Below, one piece after another: positions 15,862 through 24,427 of a DNA stretch of 39,135 nt. Each line of letters starts with the position of its first letter. Position 1 is the first letter of the stretch. This stretch comes from Saprospiraceae bacterium (GTDB taxonomy: Bacteria; Bacteroidota; Bacteroidia; Chitinophagales; Saprospiraceae), in NCBI GenBank assembly GCA_022841345.1, contig JALHRR010000035.1, forward strand, positions 1 through 39,135. The letters run 5' to 3'. The position numbers and the translations under genes are program-made. The notes beneath the pieces are model-generated. The model was not told the origin of the DNA. It searched no databases and saw nothing but the letters and a program-made list of their open reading frames with translations.

Positions 15862-18267
15862 TTATTCAGTTCTCAAACTTTTAACCGGGTTGGCTACAGC
15901 AGCTTTGACAGCATGCAGGCTTACTGTCAGTAATGCAATTAATAGAGCAATACATCCGGCGGCAATAAATATCCAAATGTCCATTTCTACTCTGTATGCA
16001 AAATCCTGTAACCAGCGACGAACACCAAACCAGGCAACAGGCCAGGCAATCAGGGTAGAAATCAATACCAGCTTTATAAAATCCCCGGATAGCATAGCGG
16101 TAATATTCTGAACTGATGCACCCAGGACTTTTCTTATACCTATTTCTTTCACCCGCCTTTCTGCGGAATAAAGAGCCAGCCCAAATAATCCCAAACAGGA
16201 GATGAGAATCGCCAGCCCTGCAAGTATGCTCACAACTTTACCTACAGCTCTGTCAGCGGTGTACATTTCCTCAAAATGCTCATCAAGAAAGCTGTATTCA
16301 AATGGCTGGTCCTGATTGACTTCTTTCCAGGAATCGGAAATATTTCGAAGAGCCTCTTCAAGTTTAGCTCCATTTACTTTAACTGACACTTCTGCGAAGC
16401 CCCAATCTTTTTGACAGAAAATACTTAGCGTTTCAATTTTGTGGTGCAAAGAATTGAAGTTGAAGTCTTTTGTTACTCCTGCTATAAAACCGATTGAATC
16501 CATTCCTCCAAATCCATATTTTTTCCCAATTAAACTTTCATAATCAGTGCGCAGTGGATCTTCCAGAAGCTCCTTTGCCATCGTCTCATTGATAATATAT
16601 GCCCTTGCGTTGTCACTTTCTTCTTTAGTGAAATTTCTTCCGGCGATGACAGGTATATCATAAAGGCTGAGATAATCGGGGTCCACAATTACCTGAGATG
16701 AGGTGAGTTCCCGGATTGGCCCGTCTCCATGGAATCTCATCCCTGCCTGATGAAGATTATTCCCAAGTCTTTGCTGAGCTGCGGTCACTGCAATAATGTC
16801 AGCTTTTTTCAATAATTCTGATTTCAGTGTTTCGTATTTTTGAGAAGTGACTCTGTTCAACGGAATAATAACAACCTGATCCTTATTGAAACCAGGATCT
16901 TGAGTTTGCATAAATTGCAATTGTCGGAGTGCGAAAACAGTGCCGATTATCAAAAGAATGGCACCTGTAAACTGCCCAACCACTAGTGCATTTCTGAGAG
17001 TACTTTTACTTTTTCCGGTATACAAAGCACCTTTTAACACACGTATAGGATTAAAGGAAGACAGATATAATGCAGGATAAATTCCCGCAAATAATCCCAA
17101 TATCAGGGTGCCGGCCAGAATAGAAAGTAACAATGGAAAATCGTTCAAAGGAAGAGAAAGTTCTCTTTGGCTAAGCTCGTTAATAGCAGGTAATGATAGC
17201 TTCACTACAGTCAAAGCAATGAGAAGTGCTGCAATTGATAGTAATAGCGACTCTCCCAAAAACTGTGCTGCCAGCTGATAGCGCTCTGCGCCTATCGTCT
17301 TTCTGATTCCGACTTCACGGGACCTTTCTACTGATCTTGCTGTAGAAAGATTCATAAAATTGATCCCTGCAATCAATAGTATTATGAAAGCCACGATAGA
17401 AAATATGGCTGTATATTTTTTGTCGAATTTTTTAAAATTAAGGTAGTCATGTGTGATATCGGCAGATCCGCTGTGCACTGTACTCAGGGGCTGAAGAAAC
17501 AGTTCATAAAACTTCCAGCCTTCGCTTTCTGCCATGTATTTTTTTAAATAATCAGGGAATTTCTGTTCCAGAGCAACTATATCTGTATTTTCTTCCAGTT
17601 CAAGATATGTAATCAGCCAGTTTCCTCCCCAATTGTCTTTGTCCCGGGGTCTGACAATAGTGCTGAATGTGGCCAGCGCATTGAATTGAAGGTGAGAATT
17701 TTCGGGAACATTTTCAATGATTCCGGTCACCGTATAAGTTATGGTATCTCCAACAAATTTCTTCAGTGTTTGACCTATAGGGTCTTTATCAGCAAAAAGC
17801 TTTTTTGCACTTTCTTCAGTCAGTACAATGCTGTTGGGATTTTGGAGTACATCTGCTCTGTTTCCAATAAGCAATTTGAAATCAAAAAGTTCTAAAAATG
17901 TCGAGTCCACATAAAGTAATGCAGGTAAAATGATACGCAGATCTCCATTATTCAAATCCAGTTTTTCTGTCTGTCTTACACGTGTAAAATTCTTTATTTC
18001 CGGAAATTCAGACAGGAGAGTTGGTCCCATGGGGTACATAGAAAGTGCCACATTTTGCGCCTGAACCATGCCCTCAAATTTTTGAACTTCATTCAGCCTA
18101 TAAATATTTTTGCTGTGTACTTTATCAAAGCTATTCTCAAAAGACACGAAGAGCATTATGACTATGCTTGCAGCTATTCCAATAGCCAGACCAAAGATGT
18201 TTATAGCAGTGAAAGCTTTGTTCTTCCAAAGATTTCGTAGTGTAATTTTAAAATAGTTTCTGATCAT
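15862..18267 (-). CDS. FtsX-like ABC permease P6
   Basis: An 801-residue double-FtsX permease starting MIRNYFKITLRNLWKNKAFT. The motifs are close to the array consensus: SREVGIRKTIGAE in the first half, VKEIGIRKVLGAS in the second, and a C-terminus NPVKSLRTE identical to that of P7. The periplasmic landmark is AKKLFADKDPIGQTLKKF, with Ala replacing the usual Gly after Phe. GIYPALYLSSFNPIRVLKG follows TM4. The second periplasmic domain is rich in charged residues and ends QPFEYSFLDEHFEEMYTADR before TM6. It lies 11 nt after P7 and 12 nt before P5. Confidence 0.95.
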   Translation of the reverse strand: MIRNYFKITLRNLWKNKAFTAINIFGLAIGIAASIVIMLFVSFENSFDKVHSKNIYRLNEVQKFEGMVQAQNVALSMYPMGPTLLSEFPEIKNFTRVRQTEKLDLNNGDLRIILPALLYVDSTFLELFDFKLLIGNRADVLQNPNSIVLTEESAKKLFADKDPIGQTLKKFVGDTITYTVTGIIENVPENSHLQFNALATFSTIVRPRDKDNWGGNWLITYLELEENTDIVALEQKFPDYLKKYMAESEGWKFYELFLQPLSTVHSGSADITHDYLNFKKFDKKYTAIFSIVAFIILLIAGINFMNLSTARSVERSREVGIRKTIGAERYQLAAQFLGESLLLSIAALLIALTVVKLSLPAINELSQRELSLPLNDFPLLLSILAGTLILGLFAGIYPALYLSSFNPIRVLKGALYTGKSKSTLRNALVVGQFTGAILLIIGTVFALRQLQFMQTQDPGFNKDQVVIIPLNRVTSQKYETLKSELLKKADIIAVTAAQQRLGNNLHQAGMRFHGDGPIRELTSSQVIVDPDYLSLYDIPVIAGRNFTKEESDNARAYIINETMAKELLEDPLRTDYESLIGKKYGFGGMDSIGFIAGVTKDFNFNSLHHKIETLSIFCQKDWGFAEVSVKVNGAKLEEALRNISDSWKEVNQDQPFEYSFLDEHFEEMYTADRAVGKVVSILAGLAILISCLGLFGLALYSAERRVKEIGIRKVLGASVQNITAMLSGDFIKLVLISTLIAWPVAWFGVRRWLQDFAYRVEMDIWIFIAAGCIALLIALLTVSLHAVKAAVANPVKSLRTE

Positions 18268-18278
18268 GACTTTGTTTT

Positions 18279-20711
18279 TTATTCGGTTCTCAAACTCTTA
18301 ACAGGATTAGCAATAGCAGCTTTGATTGCCTGATAACTTACAGTTGCCAGCGCAATCAAAATGGCAGACAAGCCGGCAATCATGAAGACCCACCAGCCAA
18401 TATTAATTCGATAGGCAAACTCTTCCAGCCATGAATTCATAGCCCACCAGGAAAGTGGAAAGGCAATGATGGCCGCAATGAGAACCAGCTTTATGAAATC
18501 CAGAGAAAGTAGTGATACAATGGATGGAACTGTAGCGCCCAGCACTTTTCGCACACCAATCTCTTTTGTCCTTTGTTCCGCCATGTATGTTGCAAGTCCG
18601 AATAATCCTAAGCAGGCAATCAAAATAGCCAGGATAGCAAATGACATAGCCACCTTACCGATTCGCTGTTCTGCCCGGTACATCTGATCAAAGGATTCGT
18701 CAAGAAAATCGTAGCTGAATGGCATTCCGGGAGCCATTGCTTTCCACTTATTTTCAATATTTGAAATCAAATCTGAAGCGTCTGAAGCGTCTATTTTAAA
18801 GGCAGCTGCACTTTTATTATATCCGAGCTGAAAGGACAAAGGCCCCACATTCTGACGAAGTGACTCAAAGTTGAAATTTTTTACAATTCCTATTATGGTG
18901 ACTGGAGTGAATGCACCTGGATTACCATCATTTTTATAGATTTTTCTGCCTATCAGATTTTCTTCACCGATGAGTTTTGCGGTTGTCTCATTTATGATGA
19001 CAGCAGATGAATCTGAGCCATAATCCGGTGAGAAGTTTCTGCCTTCCAGCAATTCCATCCCTAATGTGGGGATATAATTGTAATCAATATTCCAGATTTG
19101 CATGCTCAGGGCATTTTTATCTGTCATGACAGGCTCAGTAGAGAATGTATTGTCTGTTCTGGAAGAGTTGCTTACGGGAAGAAAACCGGCGAATGAAGCG
19201 GATTTTACCCCATTCATTTTAGCGACTTCATCCTTAAAGACATCAGCATTGGTTTCCAACACTCTTGTGCCTTGAATAATGAGCACCTGATCTTTATTGA
19301 ATCCTATTTTTTTGTTCTGAATGAAGTCAAGCTGGAGAAAAACTACAATGGTGCTGATGATCAAAATGATGGAAGTCGCAAACTGAAAAACAACCAAACC
19401 ACTTCTGAGGTGACTCTTTTTAAAACCCTGGTTGATCTTTCCTTTCAATACACTAATTGGCTGAAATGAACTCAGGAAAAAAGCAGGATAAGTACCTGCC
19501 AATCCACCCACCAAAAATGGAAGAATAAAGAGTGTAAGTAAAATTCCGGGATTCATCAGATCTATGAGGACCAGGTCCTTTCCGGCAATATCATTGAAAT
19601 AAGCAATAGATGCATATGAAATGACAATTGCAAGAGTGAGCGATATAAAAACCAGAAAAACTGATTCTGCCAGAAATTGAATGATGAGTGATTTTTTCTC
19701 TGTTCCCAAAACTTTTCTAATGCCTACTTCACGGGCTCTGTTGGCGGATCTTGCAGTGGATAAATTCATGAAATTAACACAGCCAATCAGTAAAATAAAG
19801 ATGGCAATTGCGGAGAAAATATACACATATTGGATGTTTCCATTCACCCCCATTTCCACCAAAAGATCTGAATGTAAATGAATATCGGTGATGGGCATCA
19901 GTGAATACTCAAGCTTATTACCAGCACTTTCAAACTCTTCCATAGATGCAACATCCATGAATTGCTGTGCTTGTGGCAGCACATATTTGTCTATATACTG
20001 AACAAAGTTTTTTTCGAATTGCCGGTGATCTGTTCCCGGATTTAAAAGGAGGTATGTGTGGAAATTATGAGAGACAAAATTTCCCCATCCATAATCAACA
20101 TTGTCCATACTGAAAAGGAAATCAAAGTGAAAATGAGAATTGCGGGGCATGTCTTCTATCACTGCAGTGACAGTATAAACGGTATTATTTCTGTCTTTAA
20201 TTTCCAATATTTTGCCCAGAGCAGCTGTAGTTCCAAAATATTTCTTTGCTGCTGTCTCAGTAATTACAACAGTATTGGGTTCATTCAATGCATTTTTCGC
20301 TTCTCCTTCGATTGCAGGAAATGTGAAGACATCAAAAATGGTCGAGTCAGCATGAGCCACTTTTGCTTCATTGATAAATTCATTATCTTTCTTAATCAGT
20401 TTTGAACCACTGGAATTGTAAAATCTAACATATTCGAGAACTTCGGGATAATCGGCTTTTAAAGCTGCGCCCATTGCATCGCTGGAAACGGCCATTTGCA
20501 TATGATTCCCACCAAACTTAATATTTGAATTAATTCTGTAAATATTCTCCGCATTTACATGAAACTTATCATAGCTTTTCTCATCCACCACGTACAATGC
20601 AATCAACATAAAACTGGCCAGACCGATAGCGAGACCAAAAATATTAATGATAGAAAAAGTCTTATTTTTGATAAGATTCCTCCATGCTATTTTCAGGTAA
20701 TTTGTTATCAT
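18279..20711 (-). CDS. FtsX-like ABC permease P7
   Basis: At 810 residues, the longest permease of the array. Start MITNYLKIAWRNLIKNKTFS. Coupling motifs are AREVGIRKVLGTE and TKEIGVRKVLGAT, ending NPVKSLRTE. The first periplasmic domain contains AKKYFGTTAALGKILEIKD, in which the usual D-P-I/V-G is replaced by A-A-L-G. GTYPAFFLSSFQPISVLKG follows TM4. TM2 reads IFSAIAIFILLIGCVNFMNLS and TM6 MSFAILAILIACLGLFGLA. It is 12 nt downstream of P8 and 11 nt upstream of P6. In the N-terminal 200 residues it resembles P6 more than P1 or P2. Confidence 0.95.
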   Translation of the reverse strand: MITNYLKIAWRNLIKNKTFSIINIFGLAIGLASFMLIALYVVDEKSYDKFHVNAENIYRINSNIKFGGNHMQMAVSSDAMGAALKADYPEVLEYVRFYNSSGSKLIKKDNEFINEAKVAHADSTIFDVFTFPAIEGEAKNALNEPNTVVITETAAKKYFGTTAALGKILEIKDRNNTVYTVTAVIEDMPRNSHFHFDFLFSMDNVDYGWGNFVSHNFHTYLLLNPGTDHRQFEKNFVQYIDKYVLPQAQQFMDVASMEEFESAGNKLEYSLMPITDIHLHSDLLVEMGVNGNIQYVYIFSAIAIFILLIGCVNFMNLSTARSANRAREVGIRKVLGTEKKSLIIQFLAESVFLVFISLTLAIVISYASIAYFNDIAGKDLVLIDLMNPGILLTLFILPFLVGGLAGTYPAFFLSSFQPISVLKGKINQGFKKSHLRSGLVVFQFATSIILIISTIVVFLQLDFIQNKKIGFNKDQVLIIQGTRVLETNADVFKDEVAKMNGVKSASFAGFLPVSNSSRTDNTFSTEPVMTDKNALSMQIWNIDYNYIPTLGMELLEGRNFSPDYGSDSSAVIINETTAKLIGEENLIGRKIYKNDGNPGAFTPVTIIGIVKNFNFESLRQNVGPLSFQLGYNKSAAAFKIDASDASDLISNIENKWKAMAPGMPFSYDFLDESFDQMYRAEQRIGKVAMSFAILAILIACLGLFGLATYMAEQRTKEIGVRKVLGATVPSIVSLLSLDFIKLVLIAAIIAFPLSWWAMNSWLEEFAYRINIGWWVFMIAGLSAILIALATVSYQAIKAAIANPVKSLRTE

Positions 20712-20723
20712 GATAAATGATTT

Positions 20724-23129
20724 TTATTCGATTCTCAAACTTTTTACCGGATTGGCAATTGCTGCCTTAATTGCCTGAAAACTCACAGTGGCAAATGCTA
20801 CAAGAACAGCTATAAATCCTGCAAGTGCAAATATCCACCATCCGGGTTCGATTCTATAGGCAAACTCTTCCAGCCATTTATCCATTAACCACCATGCGAT
20901 CGGTGTGGCAATAAAAATGGAGACAGTAACAAGGATTATGAATTCTAATGAGATCAATTGCACCACACTGCTTACAGTGGCACCCAGTACTTTGCGTATA
21001 CCTATCTCTCTGGTTCTGCGTTCAGCACTGAACGCAGCGAGACCGTACAGACCAAGGCATGAAATGAAGATTGCTATCAGAGAAAATAACCAAATGATTC
21101 CTGCAGTTTTTTGATCTGCCTTATGTAGCATATTAAATTCATCGTCTAAAAATTTGTGCTCGAAAGGCATCTGCGGGATCAGTTCTTTCCAGATTTTTTC
21201 AACCGCTGCTACAGCATCCTTATGTCGTCCGGAGATTGTCTTTACAAGAAAACTTGAAGCGTAGTCCGACTGATTTTTGATTATTACTGAGCCGATTTTT
21301 GTATGCATGCTGCGATAGTGGAAATCTTCCACAATTCCGATAATTGTCCCTGTATCTCCCTGACTTGTAAATCGTTGTCCTACGACTGGTTCTCTGATTC
21401 CAAGTTCCTTCACTGCTGTTTCATTTAAGATCACATTTGAAGCATCTGCTTTGCTATCAGTATTAAACCATCTACCATCAATCAGCTTCAAATTGGCCAG
21501 TTCTTTAAAATTGTAATCAACCTGGAAGGGAGAAACTTCTGGGTTTGAATCTTCGGGTCTGCCATCCCAGTCAAAGTTGCCGGAGGATGAATTACTCATA
21601 TCAACTAAAGATCCACCATTCATCACTGAAAACAAGTCAATACTGCTTTCTGCCTCCAATTTCTGGCGGAATACATCTCTGATATCATTTTCGGGTTCAT
21701 CTAACTTATGCAACCAAAATTCCCAGGGTATTTGGAAACTAAATATCTGAGAGCGGTCATATTCCTGGTTGTGATTTTGTATAAACTGAAGTTGTTTGAA
21801 AACAATCAGTGTGCCTGCAATCAGTATGATGGATACAGTGAATTGAGTTACAACTAATGATTTTCTGAGAAATGTATCCTTGAGTTGAAAGATTTGTTTG
21901 CCTCTGAATATGCTCATGGGTTGAAATCCTGTCATCAGCAAAGCCGGGTAAATACTGGTAAGCAAAATGCTAATAAGCAGCGTAGTTGCCAGAATAAGAA
22001 GCAGAGATGTGCTGAAAATATTGAGATTAAAATTGCTTTCTGTCAGCTGATTAAAGAATGGGAGCGTAACTCTCAGAAGGGCCAAAGTTGCTATCAGTGC
22101 GATAGCACTCATCAGCACAGATTCCATAAAGAATTGAATAAAAATTTGCTTCTTTGGTGCTCCCAGGATTTTTCTGATGCTAACTTCTTTGGCGCGAAGT
22201 GATGCTCTTGCCGTTGTAAGATTGACAAAATTGATGCAAGCAATTCCTAATATAAAAAAGCCAAGAATCAAGAATACATTGACCAGTTTTTCATTTCCTG
22301 TAGGCAGGGAAGAACCGGATTGTATATCATTTTCAAAATGAAGATCTTTTAATGCCACGAGGCTGATTTCGGCATTATTCCGATCGCGGTTGGTACTTAA
22401 AATATTAGTGAATTTGTCAGGAAGTATTGCAGGGTCTGCTTTATCTGTGATTTTGACAAAAGTGAGAAAATTAAAATTATTCCATTGCAAGTCATTTTCA
22501 GCTTCCGGGGATGCATAGTGGGCTTCAAGAGAGAGATAGACGTCAAATTTGAAACTTGAATTGGGAGGAAAATCTTTGATAATTCCTGCAATTTCATAAT
22601 TCAGTGAATCCAGTTTGATTGTCCGCCCCACAACTGATTCGCTTCCAAAGTATTTTCTTGCTGCAGTTTCTGTGAGAATCACACTATAAACATTGGAGGA
22701 AAACGAATGAGAATTACCATCTATAAATTCATAGGAGAATACATCGAACCAATTATTATCAACGCCAATGGCATTGTCTATTTTGATTGGACCATTTTCA
22801 AGATATAACAGTGGGGCATTGTATTCCATAGGATTACATCTGCTGACAGCCTCCACTTCTGCAATTTGGGTTATCGCTTCTTCTCCCAGTTTGAATGGCG
22901 TAGTTTCCCAGATCCATGTATTTTGAGCATCAATTGCGATATGTGTTTTGAGCCTGTAAATCCTTCCTGCATCTTTAAAAAAGCTATTATAGGAATACTC
23001 ATTTTGTGCCCAGATAAAAATGAAACAAGCTGAAGTCATCCCAATGCAAAGTCCTGCAAAGTTTATAAGACTATTGCTTTTATGGCTGGTGAGATTTCGC
23101 CATGCTGTTTTTATGGTGTTAATCAGCAT
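20724..23129 (-). CDS. FtsX-like ABC permease P8 (first permease of the array)
   Basis: An 801-residue double-FtsX permease, the first to be translated. Its ATG lies inside the last codons of the preceding small ORF (11-nt overlap), which suggests coupled translation. Start MLINTIKTAWRNLTSHKSNS; the first coupling motif AKEVSIRKILGAP has Ser for Gly after Val, the second TREIGIRKVLGAT is normal, and it ends NPVKSLRIE. SIYPALLMTGFQPMSIFRG follows TM4. The first periplasmic domain has ARKYFGSESVVGRTIKLDS. TM1 contains two Cys (FAGLCIGMTSACFIFIW). It is followed after 12 nt by P7. Confidence 0.95.
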   Translation of the reverse strand: MLINTIKTAWRNLTSHKSNSLINFAGLCIGMTSACFIFIWAQNEYSYNSFFKDAGRIYRLKTHIAIDAQNTWIWETTPFKLGEEAITQIAEVEAVSRCNPMEYNAPLLYLENGPIKIDNAIGVDNNWFDVFSYEFIDGNSHSFSSNVYSVILTETAARKYFGSESVVGRTIKLDSLNYEIAGIIKDFPPNSSFKFDVYLSLEAHYASPEAENDLQWNNFNFLTFVKITDKADPAILPDKFTNILSTNRDRNNAEISLVALKDLHFENDIQSGSSLPTGNEKLVNVFLILGFFILGIACINFVNLTTARASLRAKEVSIRKILGAPKKQIFIQFFMESVLMSAIALIATLALLRVTLPFFNQLTESNFNLNIFSTSLLLILATTLLISILLTSIYPALLMTGFQPMSIFRGKQIFQLKDTFLRKSLVVTQFTVSIILIAGTLIVFKQLQFIQNHNQEYDRSQIFSFQIPWEFWLHKLDEPENDIRDVFRQKLEAESSIDLFSVMNGGSLVDMSNSSSGNFDWDGRPEDSNPEVSPFQVDYNFKELANLKLIDGRWFNTDSKADASNVILNETAVKELGIREPVVGQRFTSQGDTGTIIGIVEDFHYRSMHTKIGSVIIKNQSDYASSFLVKTISGRHKDAVAAVEKIWKELIPQMPFEHKFLDDEFNMLHKADQKTAGIIWLFSLIAIFISCLGLYGLAAFSAERRTREIGIRKVLGATVSSVVQLISLEFIILVTVSIFIATPIAWWLMDKWLEEFAYRIEPGWWIFALAGFIAVLVAFATVSFQAIKAAIANPVKSLRIE

Positions 23130-23394
23130 ATCTGTTTTGCTGAGAATAGTTTATTGGGAAATCATTGTCGTTTAAATTTGAATCTTTTCTCCATTGCAGT
23201 CCTAATAATATCAGGAGGGTGGCAACAATTGCAGCACCCGTATAAATAAAATTTTCCTGAAACATGTGACCGGAGCTATTCTTTTGGGTAAGGAAAATCA
23301 ACAGCCCGGGAGATGCTCCAACAAGGCGGATCAAGGTCGTGTTACGATCTCCCGGGTTACTGTTGATTTTTGTTTTTGAATGAAATGAATTCAT
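23119..23394 (-). CDS. Small membrane-protein ORF between ATPase and P8
   Basis: A 91-codon frame, 29 nt after the first ATPase stops, overlapping P8 by 11 nt. The C-terminal part contains one clear TM helix (FIYTGAAIVATLLILLGLQW, about residues 49-68) with a charged tail RKDSNLNDND. The N-terminal 40 codons coincide with a long RNA hairpin (23294-23370), so that part may be structure rather than protein. An internal ATG at codon 44 (23265), just after the hairpin, would give a 48-residue single-TM peptide. No family is recognised. Position and overlap favour a real gene, perhaps an accessory subunit or a coupling leader for P8. Confidence 0.5.
   Translation of the reverse strand: MNSFHSKTKINSNPGDRNTTLIRLVGASPGLLIFLTQKNSSGHMFQENFIYTGAAIVATLLILLGLQWRKDSNLNDNDFPINYSQQNRYAD
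23294..23370 (-). promoter_or_regulatory. Long intra-operon hairpin with U-rich tail
   Basis: The arms are AAAATCAACAG plus CCCGGGAGAT (23294-23314) and ATCTCCCGGG plus CTGTTGATTTT (23347-23370). They are perfect complements over 21 bp, broken only by a 3-nt bulge (23357-23359), around a 32-nt loop. In the transcribed (minus) direction the GC-rich stem ends GGGCTGTTGATTTTCC, resembling an intrinsic terminator or attenuator. It lies inside the operon, between the ATPase gene and P8, where it could set the ATPase-to-permease ratio by partial termination or by protecting RNA ends. The function is inferred; the structure is seen. Confidence 0.7.
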
Positions 23395-23423
23395 GATAAT
23401 TTATTTGATATGAGTCAAAAAAC

Positions 23424-24101
23424 TCAGGCCAGGAAATTTTCCATTACGGTCTGTCCGTCCAGCATTCTGATGATTCGATGACTGAATTTTGCATCGTGCT
23501 CTGAGTGCGTTACCATGATGATAGTCGTGCCTTGTTCATTGAGATCTGTGAGCAATTGCATGACCTCATTTCCGTTGCTGGAATCCAGGTTTCCAGTAGG
23601 TTCATCCGCAAGAATTAATTTAGGCTGATTCACTACAGCTCTTGCGACAGCGACCCGCTGTTGCTGACCTCCGGATAATTGCTGCGGATAATGCTTGCGG
23701 CGATGCATGATTTGCATTTTGTCCAGGACATATTCTACTCTGGATTTTCTATCTGCAGCTTTTACTCCAGTGTAAATCAGTGGCAGCTCTACATTTTCAT
23801 ATACAGTCAATTCATCTATCAGATTGAAGCTTTGAAATACAAAACCGATATTGTGTTTGCGCAGCTCAGCGCGTTTGCGTTCATTGAAATGAGCCACTTC
23901 GATTCCATTGAACAGATAGCTTCCTGCATCCGGATCATCCAATAATCCAAGAATATTGAGTAAAGTAGATTTGCCACATCCGGATGGGCCCATGATGGCG
24001 ACAAATTCACCTTCTTTGACTTCAATATTCAATTTGTTCAGAGCTACCGTTTCTACTTCTTCTGTTCGGTAGATTTTTTCGAGGTTACTTATTTTAATCA
24101 T
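23424..24101 (-). CDS. ABC transporter ATPase, LolD/MacB type, canonical motifs
   Basis: A 225-residue ATPase subunit for FtsX-type permeases. Motifs: Walker A GPSGCGKS (38-45), Q-loop Q90, signature LSGGQQQRVAVARA (142-155), Walker B LILADE with E167, D-loop GNLDS (170-174) and H-loop H199. It shares long segments with the second ATPase (IGFVFQ, LIDELTVxEN), so the two are paralogues. Here every motif is standard, making it the likely main motor of the permease array. It follows the fusion-protein gene after a 326-nt repeat spacer and precedes the small ORF by 29 nt. Length is typical for the LolD/MacB ATPase family. Confidence 0.96.
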   Translation of the reverse strand: MIKISNLEKIYRTEEVETVALNKLNIEVKEGEFVAIMGPSGCGKSTLLNILGLLDDPDAGSYLFNGIEVAHFNERKRAELRKHNIGFVFQSFNLIDELTVYENVELPLIYTGVKAADRKSRVEYVLDKMQIMHRRKHYPQQLSGGQQQRVAVARAVVNQPKLILADEPTGNLDSSNGNEVMQLLTDLNEQGTTIIMVTHSEHDAKFSHRIIRMLDGQTVMENFLA

Positions 24102-24160
24102 CGTTTGTTGGTTAATCGGTTAATTGTGGAGTGTGTGTGTTGAGTGTTCGTGTGTGGTTC

Positions 24161-24192
24161 GTTAAAGCGTTGAAGCGTGTAAGCGTTGAAGC
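24161..24192. repeat. Octamer array, GTTGAAGC type
   Basis: Four 8-nt units GTTAAAGC, GTTGAAGC, GTGTAAGC and GTTGAAGC. This is the one array in the window with a clear 8-nt instead of 7-nt period. Confidence 0.7.
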
Positions 24193-24252
24193 GGTGTGTG
24201 GGTGATGGGTGTGGGTTGGGTGTGTGGTTAGTTAAGGCGTCGAAGCGGAGTC

Positions 24253-24287
24253 CTGGCTACTGGCTTCTAGCTTCTGGCTTCTGGCGA
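24253..24287. repeat. Heptamer array, CTGGCTT type
   Basis: Five exact 7-nt units: CTGGCTA, CTGGCTT, CTAGCTT, CTGGCTT, CTGGCGA, running into GAACAGCC at 24286. The word family is shared with 3461-3495. Confidence 0.8.
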
Positions 24288-24320
24288 ACAGCCGGTGTGT
24301 GGGTGAAGAAATATTCGCAA

Positions 24321-24348
24321 TTAGCTTTTGGCTATTAGCTTTTGGTGA
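24321..24348. repeat. Heptamer array, TTAGCTT/TTGGCTA
   Basis: Four 7-nt units TTAGCTT, TTGGCTA, TTAGCTT and TTGGTGA, again running into GAACAGCC (24347-24354). Confidence 0.75.
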
Positions 24349-24427
24349 ACAGCCGGTGTGTGTGAAGGGTAAGGTGTGTGATTGAGTTGAGGGCTGGTTG
24401 TGTGGTGAGTTGCTCATATTAAAATGC

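Larger units (their letters stand above)
24102..24427. other. Modular repeat spacer between fusion protein and first ATPase
   Basis: 326 nt with no credible gene, strongly G and T rich on the plus strand (runs of GTGTGTG). It contains an 8-nt-period array (24161-24192), two 7-nt-period arrays (24253-24287, 24321-24348) and two copies of GAACAGCCGGTGTGTG (24286-24301 and 24347-24362), each at the end of a 7-nt array. No TAnnTTTG box was found on the minus strand, so the ATPase is presumably expressed by read-through from the fusion-protein gene. Confidence 0.85.

Noticed and set aside
23294-23370. Terminal inverted repeats of a small mobile element
   Set aside because: The arms could be read as such, but only 32 nt lie between them, no target duplication is visible and the U-rich 3' side fits an RNA hairpin better.
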